Part shown: one piece after another, positions 6,914 to 14,887 of the stretch | How positions within the stretch are numbered: the stretch's first letter is position 1 | How the letters are laid out: the number at the start of each line of letters is the position of its first letter | Assembly: GCA_902475785.1 (NCBI GenBank) | Contig: CABSAN010000042.1 | Span: 1-18,764 of the forward strand | Direction of reading: 5' to 3' | Length of the DNA stretch: 18,764 bases | Source of the DNA: an uncultured Collinsella sp. | Lineage (GTDB): Bacteria > Actinomycetota > Coriobacteriia > Coriobacteriales > Coriobacteriaceae | The notes under the pieces: model-generated | Databases searched by the model: none | Told to the model about the DNA's origin: nothing | What the model saw: the letters and a program-made list of their open reading frames with translations, nothing else | Program-made: the position numbers and the translations under genes

Positions 6914-7873
6914 TTAGTACTTGAAGAAGCCCTCGCCCGAGCTTTCGCCCAGCTTGCCTTCGTCGAGCATATTCTTGAGGACGGAGGCCATAGCCTTAAA
7001 GTTGTAGGGCATCATCATCTTTTTGAGCAGTGGGCTCACCAGGCCCGGGACCTTCTGATACTGCATAACGATGTTGTAGGCCGTCTGGATGCCCACCGTG
7101 TCGAACACGCGGAACGGACCTTTGGGCGCGCCAGTGCCGCGCGTCCATGCGAGGTCGATGCTCTTGGGGTCGCTGATGCCCGAGACATACAGGTCGAGGC
7201 CCGAAAGCAGCCACGGCACCAACATGGAGTTGAGCAGGTAGCCGTTCTTTTCCTTGTTGACGGGAAGCGCCAGCATGCGGATGTCGTTGGCGAAGTCGAC
7301 GAGCTCGTCGAAGTAGCGCTTGTCGGTTTGGCTCTGGGCCATGACCTCGGTCATGTTGTTCTTCCAGATGGAGTTGGCAAAGTGCAGCGACAGGTACTTC
7401 TCGGGGCGGCCGGTGTACTTGGCAAAGGTACTCGGCAGCAGCGTGGAGGAATTGGTCACGACGACGGTCTTTTGCGGGAGAACCGGGGCGAGCTTCTTGT
7501 AGAAGTCAATCTTTGCCTGGGTGTCCTCAGCCATAGACTCGATGACCAAATCGGCGTCGGCCACTGCCTTTGCAAGATCGAGCTCCAGCTTGAGTGTGGA
7601 GTAGGCGCGCTCAACGGCGGCGAGTGCCACCTCTTTGTCGAAGGGCTGGCCGCTATCGGCGATACCGGCGCACCACTCGCCTGTGCCATCCGCCATGCCC
7701 TCGATTGCCGCGATGTACTCCTCGCGCACATGATCGATCTTGGGCTGGGTGCGGCCGATGCTGCCCTCGCTGCGCAGCCAAATCGTTACATCAAAGCCGC
7801 AGTAGGCAGCCTGAAAGGCAATCTGGCTTCCCAACACGCCGCCGCCGGCAACACAAACGGTCTTGTAGCTCAT
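6914..7873 (-). CDS. 3-hydroxyacyl-CoA dehydrogenase, NAD-binding
   Basis: This cytoplasmic dehydrogenase is of the 3-hydroxyacyl-CoA (3-hydroxybutyryl-CoA) type and interconverts 3-hydroxyacyl-CoA and 3-oxoacyl-CoA with NAD(P). The 319-residue product begins with a Rossmann dinucleotide motif GGGVLG at 10-15. The family catalytic set can be placed: Glu112 (IES), Ser143, His164 (LHFAN), Glu176 and Asn215. The C-terminal GKLGESSGEGFFKY matches the usual GxKTGxGFY end. A deviation is that HFFNP is HFANS here, so the normally conserved Pro is Ser. AGAGAGGA 8 bases upstream of the ATG fixes the start. It lies downstream of the activase gene on the same strand but behind that gene's terminator. 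Butyrate-type fermentation or amino-acid degradation is plausible; the true substrate is unknown. Confidence 0.9.
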   Translation of the reverse strand: MSYKTVCVAGGGVLGSQIAFQAAYCGFDVTIWLRSEGSIGRTQPKIDHVREEYIAAIEGMADGTGEWCAGIADSGQPFDKEVALAAVERAYSTLKLELDLAKAVADADLVIESMAEDTQAKIDFYKKLAPVLPQKTVVVTNSSTLLPSTFAKYTGRPEKYLSLHFANSIWKNNMTEVMAQSQTDKRYFDELVDFANDIRMLALPVNKEKNGYLLNSMLVPWLLSGLDLYVSGISDPKSIDLAWTRGTGAPKGPFRVFDTVGIQTAYNIVMQYQKVPGLVSPLLKKMMMPYNFKAMASVLKNMLDEGKLGESSGEGFFKY

Positions 7874-8042
7874 AGGGACGGTCCTCTCTTACGTAATTCC
7901 ATAGATGTGTATTTATTCAACCGTAAGGAGGCCGCGCGCCGGGGGTTGGTTCTATAAACGGACAGTAATTTGCGGCGAACGGCTACACCTGTTCATTAAC
8001 TCTCGATTTTGAGGGTATTTTTTGGCGCTGCTGAACCGCTGT

Positions 8043-8172
8043 TTTCGGAAGTGCGGGGAAAAATCGGGTTTCGCCGACCAGACCGGCTTTTTTTACAACA
8101 AAACCGCAGGTCGCGAGAGTCTAAAAAGGCGGTGTGCTCGGGAGGTTCGCGTTTTTCCCCGCACTTCCGAAA
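8043..8172. repeat. 130-bp element with perfect 21-bp inverted repeats
   Basis: Bases 8043-8063 and 8152-8172 are exact reverse complements (TTTCGGAAGTGCGGGG plus five As in the left arm), separated by 88 bases. The inner part contains GACCGGC followed by a run of seven Ts. The arms differ from those at 1615-1741. It may be a dispersed intergenic palindrome or a structured RNA. The pairing is certain, the identity is not. Confidence 0.88.
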
Positions 8173-8223
8173 TTCGAGTGCACAGAAGACCGCGACAAAA
8201 CGATTTGCGCAACATATGTCCAG

Positions 8224-8260
8224 CAAAACGGGTGGCAGCCGGTACGGCTGCCACCCGTTT
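8224..8260 (-). terminator. terminator of the activase gene
   Basis: AAACGGGTGGCAGCCG and CGGCTGCCACCCGTTT form a perfect 16-bp stem around a 3-base loop. The minus strand ends in GTTTTG, 29-65 bases after the activase stop codon. The stem is very strong and the T tract short (four). The near-symmetric hairpin could also act from the other side. Confidence 0.85.
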
Positions 8261-8288
8261 GCCTCGCATCTAGCCCAAAGCGGGCCGT

Positions 8289-11200
8289 CTACTTCTTAAT
8301 GCCGCGTCCCAGGCGCTCAGCGACCGACGCCACGGCACTCTCGTCGACCGAGCCGCAGCTCACGCAGCCATCGTGGGCACGCATCTGGCCGGTGACTTCG
8401 TCCATCGCGAGCGGCGCCACCTTCTCAAGCTTAAAGCCCTTGCCGGCGCGCATGTTTTCCTTGGCCACGCTGATCATGAGCTTAATACGGTTGAGCTGGT
8501 TGACCTCGGACGCGCCGGGGTCGTAGTCCACCGCGACGATGTTGCTCTCGGGATGCTGACGGCGCAGCTCCTTGATCACAGCCTTACCTACCACGTGGTT
8601 GGGCAGGCACGCGAAGGGCTGCGTGCAGATGATGTTGGGCGCACCGTGGTCAATCAGGTCGAGCATCTCGGCCGTGAGCAGCCAGCCCTCGCCCATGTTG
8701 TTGCACACCGAGAGCACCGTGCGGGCCTTGTCGGCCATGGTGCCGATGCGCTCGGGCGCCTCAAAGCGGCGGGACTTTTCGAGCATCTCCTCCACCGGCG
8801 TGCGCATCCAGTCCACGAGCTTGATGAGCGCCTGCATACCAGCGCGCGTGGTAGCAGAGCTTCCCAGCTCGTCCTTCTGCAGCTCGGCGTTACTCATGGA
8901 GTACAGGAAGAAGTCGAGCAGGCCCGGCACCACAGCCTCGCAGCCCTCACGCTCGATGACATCGACCACGTGGTTGTTGGCCGTAGGGTGGAACTTGACC
9001 AGGATCTCGCCGACCACGCCCACGCGCGGCTTGGTGCCCTCGCCCACGAGCGGCATGGTGTCGAACGCGCGGATGGCCTCGCGGCACAGCTTGGTGTAGT
9101 TGTGCCTGTTGAACTTAGGCGCCAGCTTGCGGGCGCGCGCCATGTACTCCTCGTAGAGTGCGTTGGCGGCACCGGGCGTGGCCTCGTACGGACGGCAGCG
9201 GTAGAGCATCTGCATCATCACGTCACCAGAGAGCACCGCGTAGACTGCCTGCTTAAGCAGCGCCGGCGTAATCTTAAAGCCGGGGTTGTCCTCGCCGAGC
9301 GCCACGGCCGAAAGCGAGATTACCGGAATCTCGGGGTGGCCGCTCTCGCGCAGTGCCTTGCGGATGAGCGCGATGTAGTTGGTGGCGCGGCAGCCGCCGC
9401 CGGTCTGGCTGATAACAACGGCCGTCTTGGACAGGTCGTACCGACCGCTCTCGATGGCCTCCATAATCTGGCCCGTCACCAGGATCGACGGGTAGCAAAT
9501 GTCGTTGTTCACATAGCGCAGGCCGGCCTCGACGGCATCGTGGTCGGTCGAGGGCAGCAGCTCCAAGTTGTAGCCAGCACCGCGGAACACCTCTTTGACC
9601 AGGTCAAAGTGGATCGGCGCCATCTGCGGGCACAGGATGGTGTAGCCCTCCTCGCGCATCTGCTCGGTAAAGGGCACCTTGGGCCACGCGGTCGATGCGC
9701 TCTCACGCTGCGCCTCGAACGTGTACTTGCGGCTCGCGAACGCGGGGGCATCCGTGGAGGGCGCCACCGGCGCGGCGTCACCCTGCTCGTAGGTCTCGCC
9801 CGCGGCCGTGGCCTCGGCCAGGCGCTCGGCCTCCTGGTCCTTGAGCGCGGCCATGAGCGAGCGAATACGGATACGCGCGGCGCCCAGGTTGGACACCTCG
9901 TCGATCTTGAGCACGGTGTAGATTTTGCCGCTGGCTTCCAGAATCTCCTGCACCTGGTCGGTGGTCAGGGCGTCCAAACCGCAGCCGAAGGAGTTGAGCT
10001 GAATCAGATCCAGGTCGTTGCGCATCGTCACAAAACGGGCGACGGCGTACAGGCGGCTGTGGTACATCCACTGGTCGACCACGCGGATGGGGCGCTCGGG
10101 CTTTACCAGGTGCGCGAGCGAATCCTCGGTAAAGACCGCGAAGCCAAAGCTCGAAATAAGCTCGGGCAGGGCATGGTTGATCTCGGGGTCGTTATGGTAG
10201 GGACGGCCGGCGAGCACGATGCCGTGACCGCCGTGGTCCTCGACCCACTTAAGGGCCTCCTCGCCCATGGTCTGGATGTCCTCGTGGAAACGCGCATCGG
10301 CCTCAAAGGCAGCGTTGACGGCGGCATCGACCTCGGAGCGCGTGATCTTGGGACCGCGCACGCGACCGCGACCGGCCTCAGCATCGGCCACCCGGTCGAC
10401 GGCGAGCACCTGGTACAGACGGCGCTTGAGCTCGGTCTTGTCGTGATAGGGCACAAACGGATACAGGAACTCGATGTTCTGCTCGCGGATCTCGTCGATG
10501 TTGAGTGCCAACGCCGTGGGGTAGCTCATGACGATGGGGCAGTTATAGCAGTTGCCAGCCGTCGGATCTTCCTTGCGCTCCCAGCGCACGCACGGCATCC
10601 AGATGAAGTCGACATCGCGGTCGATGAGGTTCATCACGTGGCCGTGGCTCATCTTGGCCGGATAGCACACGCTCTCGGACGGCATGGACTCGATGCCCGC
10701 CTGGTAGGTCTTTTTGCTCGACTGGTCGGACAGCTGCACGCTAAAGCCCAGGCGCGTAAAGAACGCGTGCCAGAAGGGGTAGTTCTCGTACATGTTGAGC
10801 GCGCGCGGGATACCCACAGTGCCGCGGGGGGCCTCGTCGGGACTCAGGACCTCGCGGTTAAAGAGCAGCTCGTTTTTCTTTTTGAAGAGGTTGGGGGCCT
10901 CGGTCTTTTGCTTTTTGTGGCCAGCGCCCTTCTCGCAGCGGTTGCCGGTAATGAAGCGCCTGCCGCCGCCAAAGTCGTTGACGGTAAGCTGGCAGTTGTT
11001 GGAGCAACGGCCGCAGCGGACGTGCTTTTGCGTCACGGTGAGGTGCGCGATATCCTCGGCCGAAAGGATGGTCGAGGTGCCATCGGCGCCGGCGCGATCG
11101 CGGGCGAGCAGAGCAGCACCATAGGCACCCATGCAGCCGGCGATGTCAGGGCGCACGGCATGTACGCCGGTGAGCTGCTCAAATGCGCGCAGCGTGGCAT

Positions 11201-13070
11201 CGGACATAAAGGTGCCGCCCTGGACGATCACCTGGCTGCCGATCTCCTTGGGGTCGCGCAGCTTAATGACCTTGAACAGGGCATTCTTGATGACGGAATA
11301 GGACAGACCGGCCGCGATGTCGCCCACCGTGGCGCCTTCCTTTTGCGCCTGCTTGACGCGAGAGTTCATAAAGACCGTGCAGCGACTTCCCAGGTCGACC
11401 GGGGCCTTGGCATGGATGGCGGCATCGGCGAACGCGCGCACGTCCATGTTCATAGACACGGCGAAGCTCTCGATAAAGCTACCGCAACCCGACGAGCAGG
11501 CCTCGTTGAGCATGATGTGCTCGATAACGCCGTCCTTGACGCGCAGGCACTTCATGTCCTGGCCGCCGATGTCCAGAATGAACTCGACGCCGGGCAGGAA
11601 CGCCTTGGCGCCGCGCAGGTGCGCGACAGTCTCGATCTCGCCGGAGTCGGCCTTGAGGGCCTCGATGAGCAGTGCCTCGCCGTAGCCCGTGGTAGTCACG
11701 TGGCCGATGGTGCAGCCGGCGGGAATGTGGTTGTAGAAATCGGCCATGATGACCTTGGCCGTGCCTAGGATGTCGCCGTTGTTGTTGCCGTACCAGGTGT
11801 GCAGCAGCTGACCGTCCTCGCCCACGAGCGCGGCCTTCATGGTGGTGGAGCCGGCGTCGATGCCAATGAACACGCGGCCGGTGTAGCCGTCGAGCTTGCC
11901 CTTGGGAACGACTTCCTGGTCGTGGCGGGTCTTGAACTCGGCAAAGTCCTCGTCGGTGGCAAAGAGCGGATCCAGGCGCTCGACCTCGGCACCCTGCGTA
12001 TCACCCAAGCTGTCGATGGCCTCGATGAGCTGCGGGAACGTGCTGAGTTTATTGGACTCGTGCGCCATGGCGGCGCCGCTCGCCACAAATAGGTGAGCGT
12101 TTTGGGGCACAATGCGGTGCTCCTCGTCCAGGTTGAGCGTGAGGTAGAAGCGGTGGCGCAGCTCGGAGAGATACTGCAGCGGGCCGCCCAGGAAGGCGAC
12201 GTTGCCGCGGATGGGACGGCCGCATGCCAGGCCCGAGATGGTCTGGGTCACGACCGCCTGGAAGATGGAGGCGGCCACGTCCTCGGGGCGGGCGCCCTCG
12301 TTGAGCAGCGGCTGGACGTCGGTCTTGGCAAAGACGCCGCAGCGGCTGGCAATGGGATAGATGGTGGTGGCGTTGGCAGCAAGCTCGTTGAGGCCGCTGG
12401 CATCGGTGTGCAGCAGGGTTGCCATCTGATCGATGAACGCGCCCGTGCCGCCGGCGCAGGTGCCGTTCATGCGCTGCTCGATGCCGTTGTCGAAGTAGAT
12501 GATCTTGGCGTCCTCGCCGCCCAGCTCGATGGCGACATCGGTGGCCGGGATGAGGGTCTCGACGGCACGCTTGCTGGCGATGACCTCCTGGACAAACTCC
12601 AGGTCGAGCCACTGGGACAGCAGCAGGCCGCCCGAGCCGGTAATGGCGCAGGTCATTTGGGCCGTCGGCAGCACGGTCGCAGCGCCCTCGAACAGGTCGC
12701 GGGCGCAAGCGCGGACGTCGGTGTGGTGGCGCTGGTACTTGGCGTAGACAATCTGGTTGTCGTCGTTGAGCACGGCGAGTTTAACGGTGGTGGAGCCCAC
12801 GTCAATGCCCAGGTGCAGGCTGCCGCGAGCGTTCTCGGGGTTGAAGATCGCGCCTTCGGGGGCCTGGCCGGCGGCTACGGGCTCAGCGGCGGTGGCGGGC
12901 TCGCTAGCGACGGACGTCTCCCCTGCCGCGTTCTTGGCATCGGCAACTGCCTCGGCAACTTTCTCGGCAGCTGCGGTCGCGGCCTTCTGCGCGGCATCCA
13001 CCACGGCGGGTGCAGCCTCACGCGCGGCAGCGACCATACGGTCCTTAATGCCCTCGACGAGTTTGCTCAT
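8289..13070 (-). CDS. 2-hydroxyacyl-CoA dehydratase activase/dehydratase-like fusion protein
   Basis: This giant 1593-residue protein combines parts that are separate in classical 2-hydroxyacyl-CoA dehydratase systems, where an ATP-driven iron-sulfur activator (HgdC) injects an electron into the dehydratase. An Ala-rich extension (1-80) is followed by two BadF/BadG/BcrA/BcrD ATPase domains. The first (about 86-340) has GIDVGSTT at 88-95, ELGGEDAK, CAGGTG with Cys205 and SRCGVF with Cys244. The second (about 399-660) has GIDAGSTT at 403-410, DIGGQDMK, NEACSSGCGSF with Cys525 and Cys529, and SRCTVF with Cys564. A CGRCSNNC cysteine cluster (686-693) opens the DUF2229-like part, which also has CYPAK, CYNCP and GRPYHND. 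The C-terminal half (about 1140-1540) resembles the HgdB/D-component, with NDICYPS and FHPTANN. AGGAG six bases upstream fixes the ATG. The regulator gene ends 12 bp upstream, so the two are co-transcribed. The substrate is unknown. Confidence 0.9.
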   Translation of the reverse strand: MSKLVEGIKDRMVAAAREAAPAVVDAAQKAATAAAEKVAEAVADAKNAAGETSVASEPATAAEPVAAGQAPEGAIFNPENARGSLHLGIDVGSTTVKLAVLNDDNQIVYAKYQRHHTDVRACARDLFEGAATVLPTAQMTCAITGSGGLLLSQWLDLEFVQEVIASKRAVETLIPATDVAIELGGEDAKIIYFDNGIEQRMNGTCAGGTGAFIDQMATLLHTDASGLNELAANATTIYPIASRCGVFAKTDVQPLLNEGARPEDVAASIFQAVVTQTISGLACGRPIRGNVAFLGGPLQYLSELRHRFYLTLNLDEEHRIVPQNAHLFVASGAAMAHESNKLSTFPQLIEAIDSLGDTQGAEVERLDPLFATDEDFAEFKTRHDQEVVPKGKLDGYTGRVFIGIDAGSTTMKAALVGEDGQLLHTWYGNNNGDILGTAKVIMADFYNHIPAGCTIGHVTTTGYGEALLIEALKADSGEIETVAHLRGAKAFLPGVEFILDIGGQDMKCLRVKDGVIEHIMLNEACSSGCGSFIESFAVSMNMDVRAFADAAIHAKAPVDLGSRCTVFMNSRVKQAQKEGATVGDIAAGLSYSVIKNALFKVIKLRDPKEIGSQVIVQGGTFMSDATLRAFEQLTGVHAVRPDIAGCMGAYGAALLARDRAGADGTSTILSAEDIAHLTVTQKHVRCGRCSNNCQLTVNDFGGGRRFITGNRCEKGAGHKKQKTEAPNLFKKKNELLFNREVLSPDEAPRGTVGIPRALNMYENYPFWHAFFTRLGFSVQLSDQSSKKTYQAGIESMPSESVCYPAKMSHGHVMNLIDRDVDFIWMPCVRWERKEDPTAGNCYNCPIVMSYPTALALNIDEIREQNIEFLYPFVPYHDKTELKRRLYQVLAVDRVADAEAGRGRVRGPKITRSEVDAAVNAAFEADARFHEDIQTMGEEALKWVEDHGGHGIVLAGRPYHNDPEINHALPELISSFGFAVFTEDSLAHLVKPERPIRVVDQWMYHSRLYAVARFVTMRNDLDLIQLNSFGCGLDALTTDQVQEILEASGKIYTVLKIDEVSNLGAARIRIRSLMAALKDQEAERLAEATAAGETYEQGDAAPVAPSTDAPAFASRKYTFEAQRESASTAWPKVPFTEQMREEGYTILCPQMAPIHFDLVKEVFRGAGYNLELLPSTDHDAVEAGLRYVNNDICYPSILVTGQIMEAIESGRYDLSKTAVVISQTGGGCRATNYIALIRKALRESGHPEIPVISLSAVALGEDNPGFKITPALLKQAVYAVLSGDVMMQMLYRCRPYEATPGAANALYEEYMARARKLAPKFNRHNYTKLCREAIRAFDTMPLVGEGTKPRVGVVGEILVKFHPTANNHVVDVIEREGCEAVVPGLLDFFLYSMSNAELQKDELGSSATTRAGMQALIKLVDWMRTPVEEMLEKSRRFEAPERIGTMADKARTVLSVCNNMGEGWLLTAEMLDLIDHGAPNIICTQPFACLPNHVVGKAVIKELRRQHPESNIVAVDYDPGASEVNQLNRIKLMISVAKENMRAGKGFKLEKVAPLAMDEVTGQMRAHDGCVSCGSVDESAVASVAERLGRGIKK

Positions 13071-13082
13071 CTGTCTCTCCTC

Positions 13083-13793
13083 TTAGTTGTTGGACTCGAC
13101 GGTTGCGGCGGTGTCGACCGCGTCCTCGAGCTGCAAGTTCAATAGCTTCATGCCGTATTCCGGCACGTTGATATCGATGGGTTGGCCATACAGGTCGCCG
13201 GGGCGCACAAAGGCGATAACCGTCATAATGCGCGCCATGGCTTCGGGCGATTCGGTGAGCCCACGCTCAAACCAGCGCTGAATCAGACCGACCTCGGCAC
13301 TCACGACGTAGGTGACGTAGTAGTCAAAGAACGTGCCCAGCGCCAGGCCCAAAATGCCCGTCTGCGCACGAGGCACCACGGCCTCACGCGCGGTGTCGAT
13401 AATCTTTTTAATGAAAGCCTGGTCGCCGCCCGGGCCCAGCAGCGATCCGATTAAATCGCGGTTGGCCGCAAGGTAGCGCAGCAACTCAACCGAACCGGGT
13501 GCCGGCTCGAGCTCATCGATGTTGTGATAGAGATCGGGTAGCTGAGCTGCGGTGATGAGCTCAATGCGCTCACGGATCTCGGCCAGCAAGCCGTCCTCGA
13601 TTTGATTGATAAAGTCGGGGATATCACGGTAGTGCGAATAGAACGTGCGGCGTGTAAGACCGGCACGCTCGGTGAGCGACGCGACGCTAATGCGCGAAAG
13701 GTCGCCGCTTTCGGCAAGTTCGCTGGCAAGTGCCTGGCGAAGGGCACGCTGCGAGCGAAGGGACCGGCGATCGCATTTCTCGAGCTGGGACAA
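13083..13793 (-). CDS. TetR family regulator upstream of the activase
   Basis: This is a 236-residue TetR-type transcription factor. A helix-turn-helix lies at about 34-53 (ISVASLTERAGLTRRTFYSHY), followed by an all-helical ligand-binding region typical of the family. The start codon is TTG at 13793: AAGGAGG lies 4 bases before it and no better in-frame start is available. The stop is 12 bp before the activase ATG, so it probably regulates that gene and itself as one operon. A 15-bp palindrome at 13845-13859, about 52 bases upstream of its start, is a suitable operator. The ligand may be a CoA ester or fermentation metabolite, but that is inference from context. Confidence 0.88.
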   Translation of the reverse strand: MSQLEKCDRRSLRSQRALRQALASELAESGDLSRISVASLTERAGLTRRTFYSHYRDIPDFINQIEDGLLAEIRERIELITAAQLPDLYHNIDELEPAPGSVELLRYLAANRDLIGSLLGPGGDQAFIKKIIDTAREAVVPRAQTGILGLALGTFFDYYVTYVVSAEVGLIQRWFERGLTESPEAMARIMTVIAFVRPGDLYGQPIDINVPEYGMKLLNLQLEDAVDTAATVESNN

Positions 13794-13844
13794 GCGTCCT
13801 CCTTGTTACTCTGCCTGTGCGCTATTGCACAGTGCGAGTATTAT

Positions 13845-13859
13845 TGCACACCGTGTGCA
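13845..13859. promoter_or_regulatory. candidate TetR operator upstream of the tetR-activase operon
   Basis: TGCACA, CCG and TGTGCA form a palindrome 52 bases upstream of the regulator's TTG start. A related TATTGCACA occurs twice (13823-13831 and 13842-13850), 19 bases apart. On the minus strand the palindrome is followed by AATAAT preceded by TGC, resembling an extended -10, so binding here would block transcription. Confidence 0.5.
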
Positions 13860-13884
13860 TCAACACGTAAAGGCAATATTTTAG

Positions 13885-13915
13885 ATGTGACGAAGGGGCA
13901 GTCCCTTTGTCACAT
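13885..13915. repeat. short palindrome overlapping the HAD gene stop codon
   Basis: ATGTGACGAAGGG (13885-13897) pairs with CCCTTTGTCACAT (13903-13915) at 12 of 13 positions, plus one G-T pair, around a 5-base loop. Its edge touches the TAA stop of the HAD gene. It resembles the GGGACTG...GTCAC palindromes I associate with dispersed repeats, but I cannot verify this. It could also stop transcription of the HAD gene, although no T tract follows on the minus strand. Confidence 0.75.
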
Positions 13916-14778
13916 TATTCGATGACGGTGCGGGAGTTTTGCTTGTGCATGGTGGCGAGCATGTGTTTGGGGACGGCGTGGACCATGCAGCTGCCGATGG
14001 TCGCGCTCGCAGCGGCCTTGGCTGCATCGCTAGCGTTTTTGGTCGCGTAGCTGTGACGGAAGCGTTTGAGCATTGCAATGTCATTGCCGCCGTCGCCGTA
14101 AACCGCGACCTCGTCCTCGGCAATACCGTAGTAGCCCGCCAGCCAGGCCACGCTCTCACCCTTGTTGCACGCCACGTCCGTGATCTCGAACATCACCGGA
14201 TCGAACGGCGCGTTGACCACGCGGTCCGAGCGCTCGGCCAAATACGCCTTAAGGTCGCGCTCCAGCTCGGGCGAGGTCACGCGACAATTGATCTTGCATA
14301 CATCGTGACGCAAGATATCGCCGATCGACTGATCGAAATACTGCTCCTCGTGATACCCGCCACGTGCACGCATGCCGCGCATCACGATGCGCTTGATAGG
14401 GCTGTCCTTCTTAAAGCCCGCCTGATGCATCTCGAACGAACCGCTCGAGAACATGCCATCGGGTGTGGAGCAATCAAAGCAAATATCCGGGAATGCCTTG
14501 AGCAGCTCCTCGGTAACCTGCGGGTCGATGGTCCAGGTCTTGAGCACCTCACCATGGCTGTCACGCACGATGGATCCGTTGGAGCAGCAGGCGTCGAGTG
14601 CCAGACCTGTAAAGCCATGTTCGCCGATCGGCAGCGTCGAGCGTCCGGTCGCGGGAACCACATGCAGCCCGGCTTCGGTCAGCTCGCGAATGGCGCGGCG
14701 GATGGTTCCGTCGGCCTCGTGTAGGGCATTCAGCAGCGTTCCGTCTAAGTCACTCGCAAACATCTTGATCATGGGCAT
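13915..14778 (-). CDS. Cof-type HAD-IIB family phosphatase
   Basis: This is a 287-residue cytoplasmic phosphatase of the haloacid dehalogenase superfamily, Cof/HAD-IIB type, generally acting on sugar phosphates or other small phosphorylated metabolites. Motif I DLDGT is at 10-14 with Asp10 as the nucleophile. TGR of motif II is at 44-46, the motif III Lys is near 206 and motif IV GDGGND is at 228-233. The length is normal. Start choice is between ATG at 14778 (AAGGAG 4 bases away), 14772 (10 bases away) and 14763; the frame is open further upstream to 14856 without a binding site. The ribosome binding site and start codon lie inside a perfect 22-bp hairpin. The MFS gene lies 109 bp upstream on the same strand. 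The substrate cannot be inferred. Confidence 0.9.
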   Translation of the reverse strand: MPMIKMFASDLDGTLLNALHEADGTIRRAIRELTEAGLHVVPATGRSTLPIGEHGFTGLALDACCSNGSIVRDSHGEVLKTWTIDPQVTEELLKAFPDICFDCSTPDGMFSSGSFEMHQAGFKKDSPIKRIVMRGMRARGGYHEEQYFDQSIGDILRHDVCKINCRVTSPELERDLKAYLAERSDRVVNAPFDPVMFEITDVACNKGESVAWLAGYYGIAEDEVAVYGDGGNDIAMLKRFRHSYATKNASDAAKAAASATIGSCMVHAVPKHMLATMHKQNSRTVIE

Positions 14779-14827
14779 GCCTCTCCTTCGTCTGCACGAT
14801 ATTGTAGACGAAGGAGAGGCATGCCCA
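14772..14827 (-). promoter_or_regulatory. perfect 22-bp hairpin covering the RBS and start of the HAD gene
   Basis: Bases 14772-14793 and 14806-14827 are exact reverse complements around a 12-base loop. On the minus strand the 3' arm contains AAGGAGAGG and the HAD start ATG, so an mRNA started upstream would hide both. The loop holds TACAAT, a good -10 hexamer (5 of 6), with TTGTCT 20 bases before it. If that were the promoter, its transcript would start inside the 3' arm and stay unfolded, and only read-through from the MFS gene would be blocked. Regulation by this structure is inference. Confidence 0.75.
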
Positions 14828-14887
14828 GACAATGGCGTCCCTGCGCGGCGGGACAATGCTTCCGCAAATCCACGGTGCCCCAGCGCG

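Larger units (their letters stand above)
7874..8288. other. 415-bp intergenic region without a credible gene
   Basis: This gap separates the activase stop from the dehydrogenase start. It holds the activase terminator (8224-8260), a long inverted repeat (8043-8172) and about 170 bases upstream of the dehydrogenase that should contain its promoter. No convincing -35/-10 pair was found. Small open frames here of 76-130 residues run through the palindrome, have no family features and are not called. Confidence 0.7.

Noticed and set aside
7996..8299. Small open frames on both strands in the activase-dehydrogenase gap
   Set aside because: They are generated by the inverted repeat arms, give similar FRKCGEK/GEKSGF-like peptides on each strand and have no credible start sites.
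8373..11768. Plus-strand open frame of 1131 codons
   Set aside because: It is exactly antisense to the activase gene, where GC-rich third positions leave the opposite frame open. Its translation has low-complexity His/Arg/Ala-rich composition and no family motifs.
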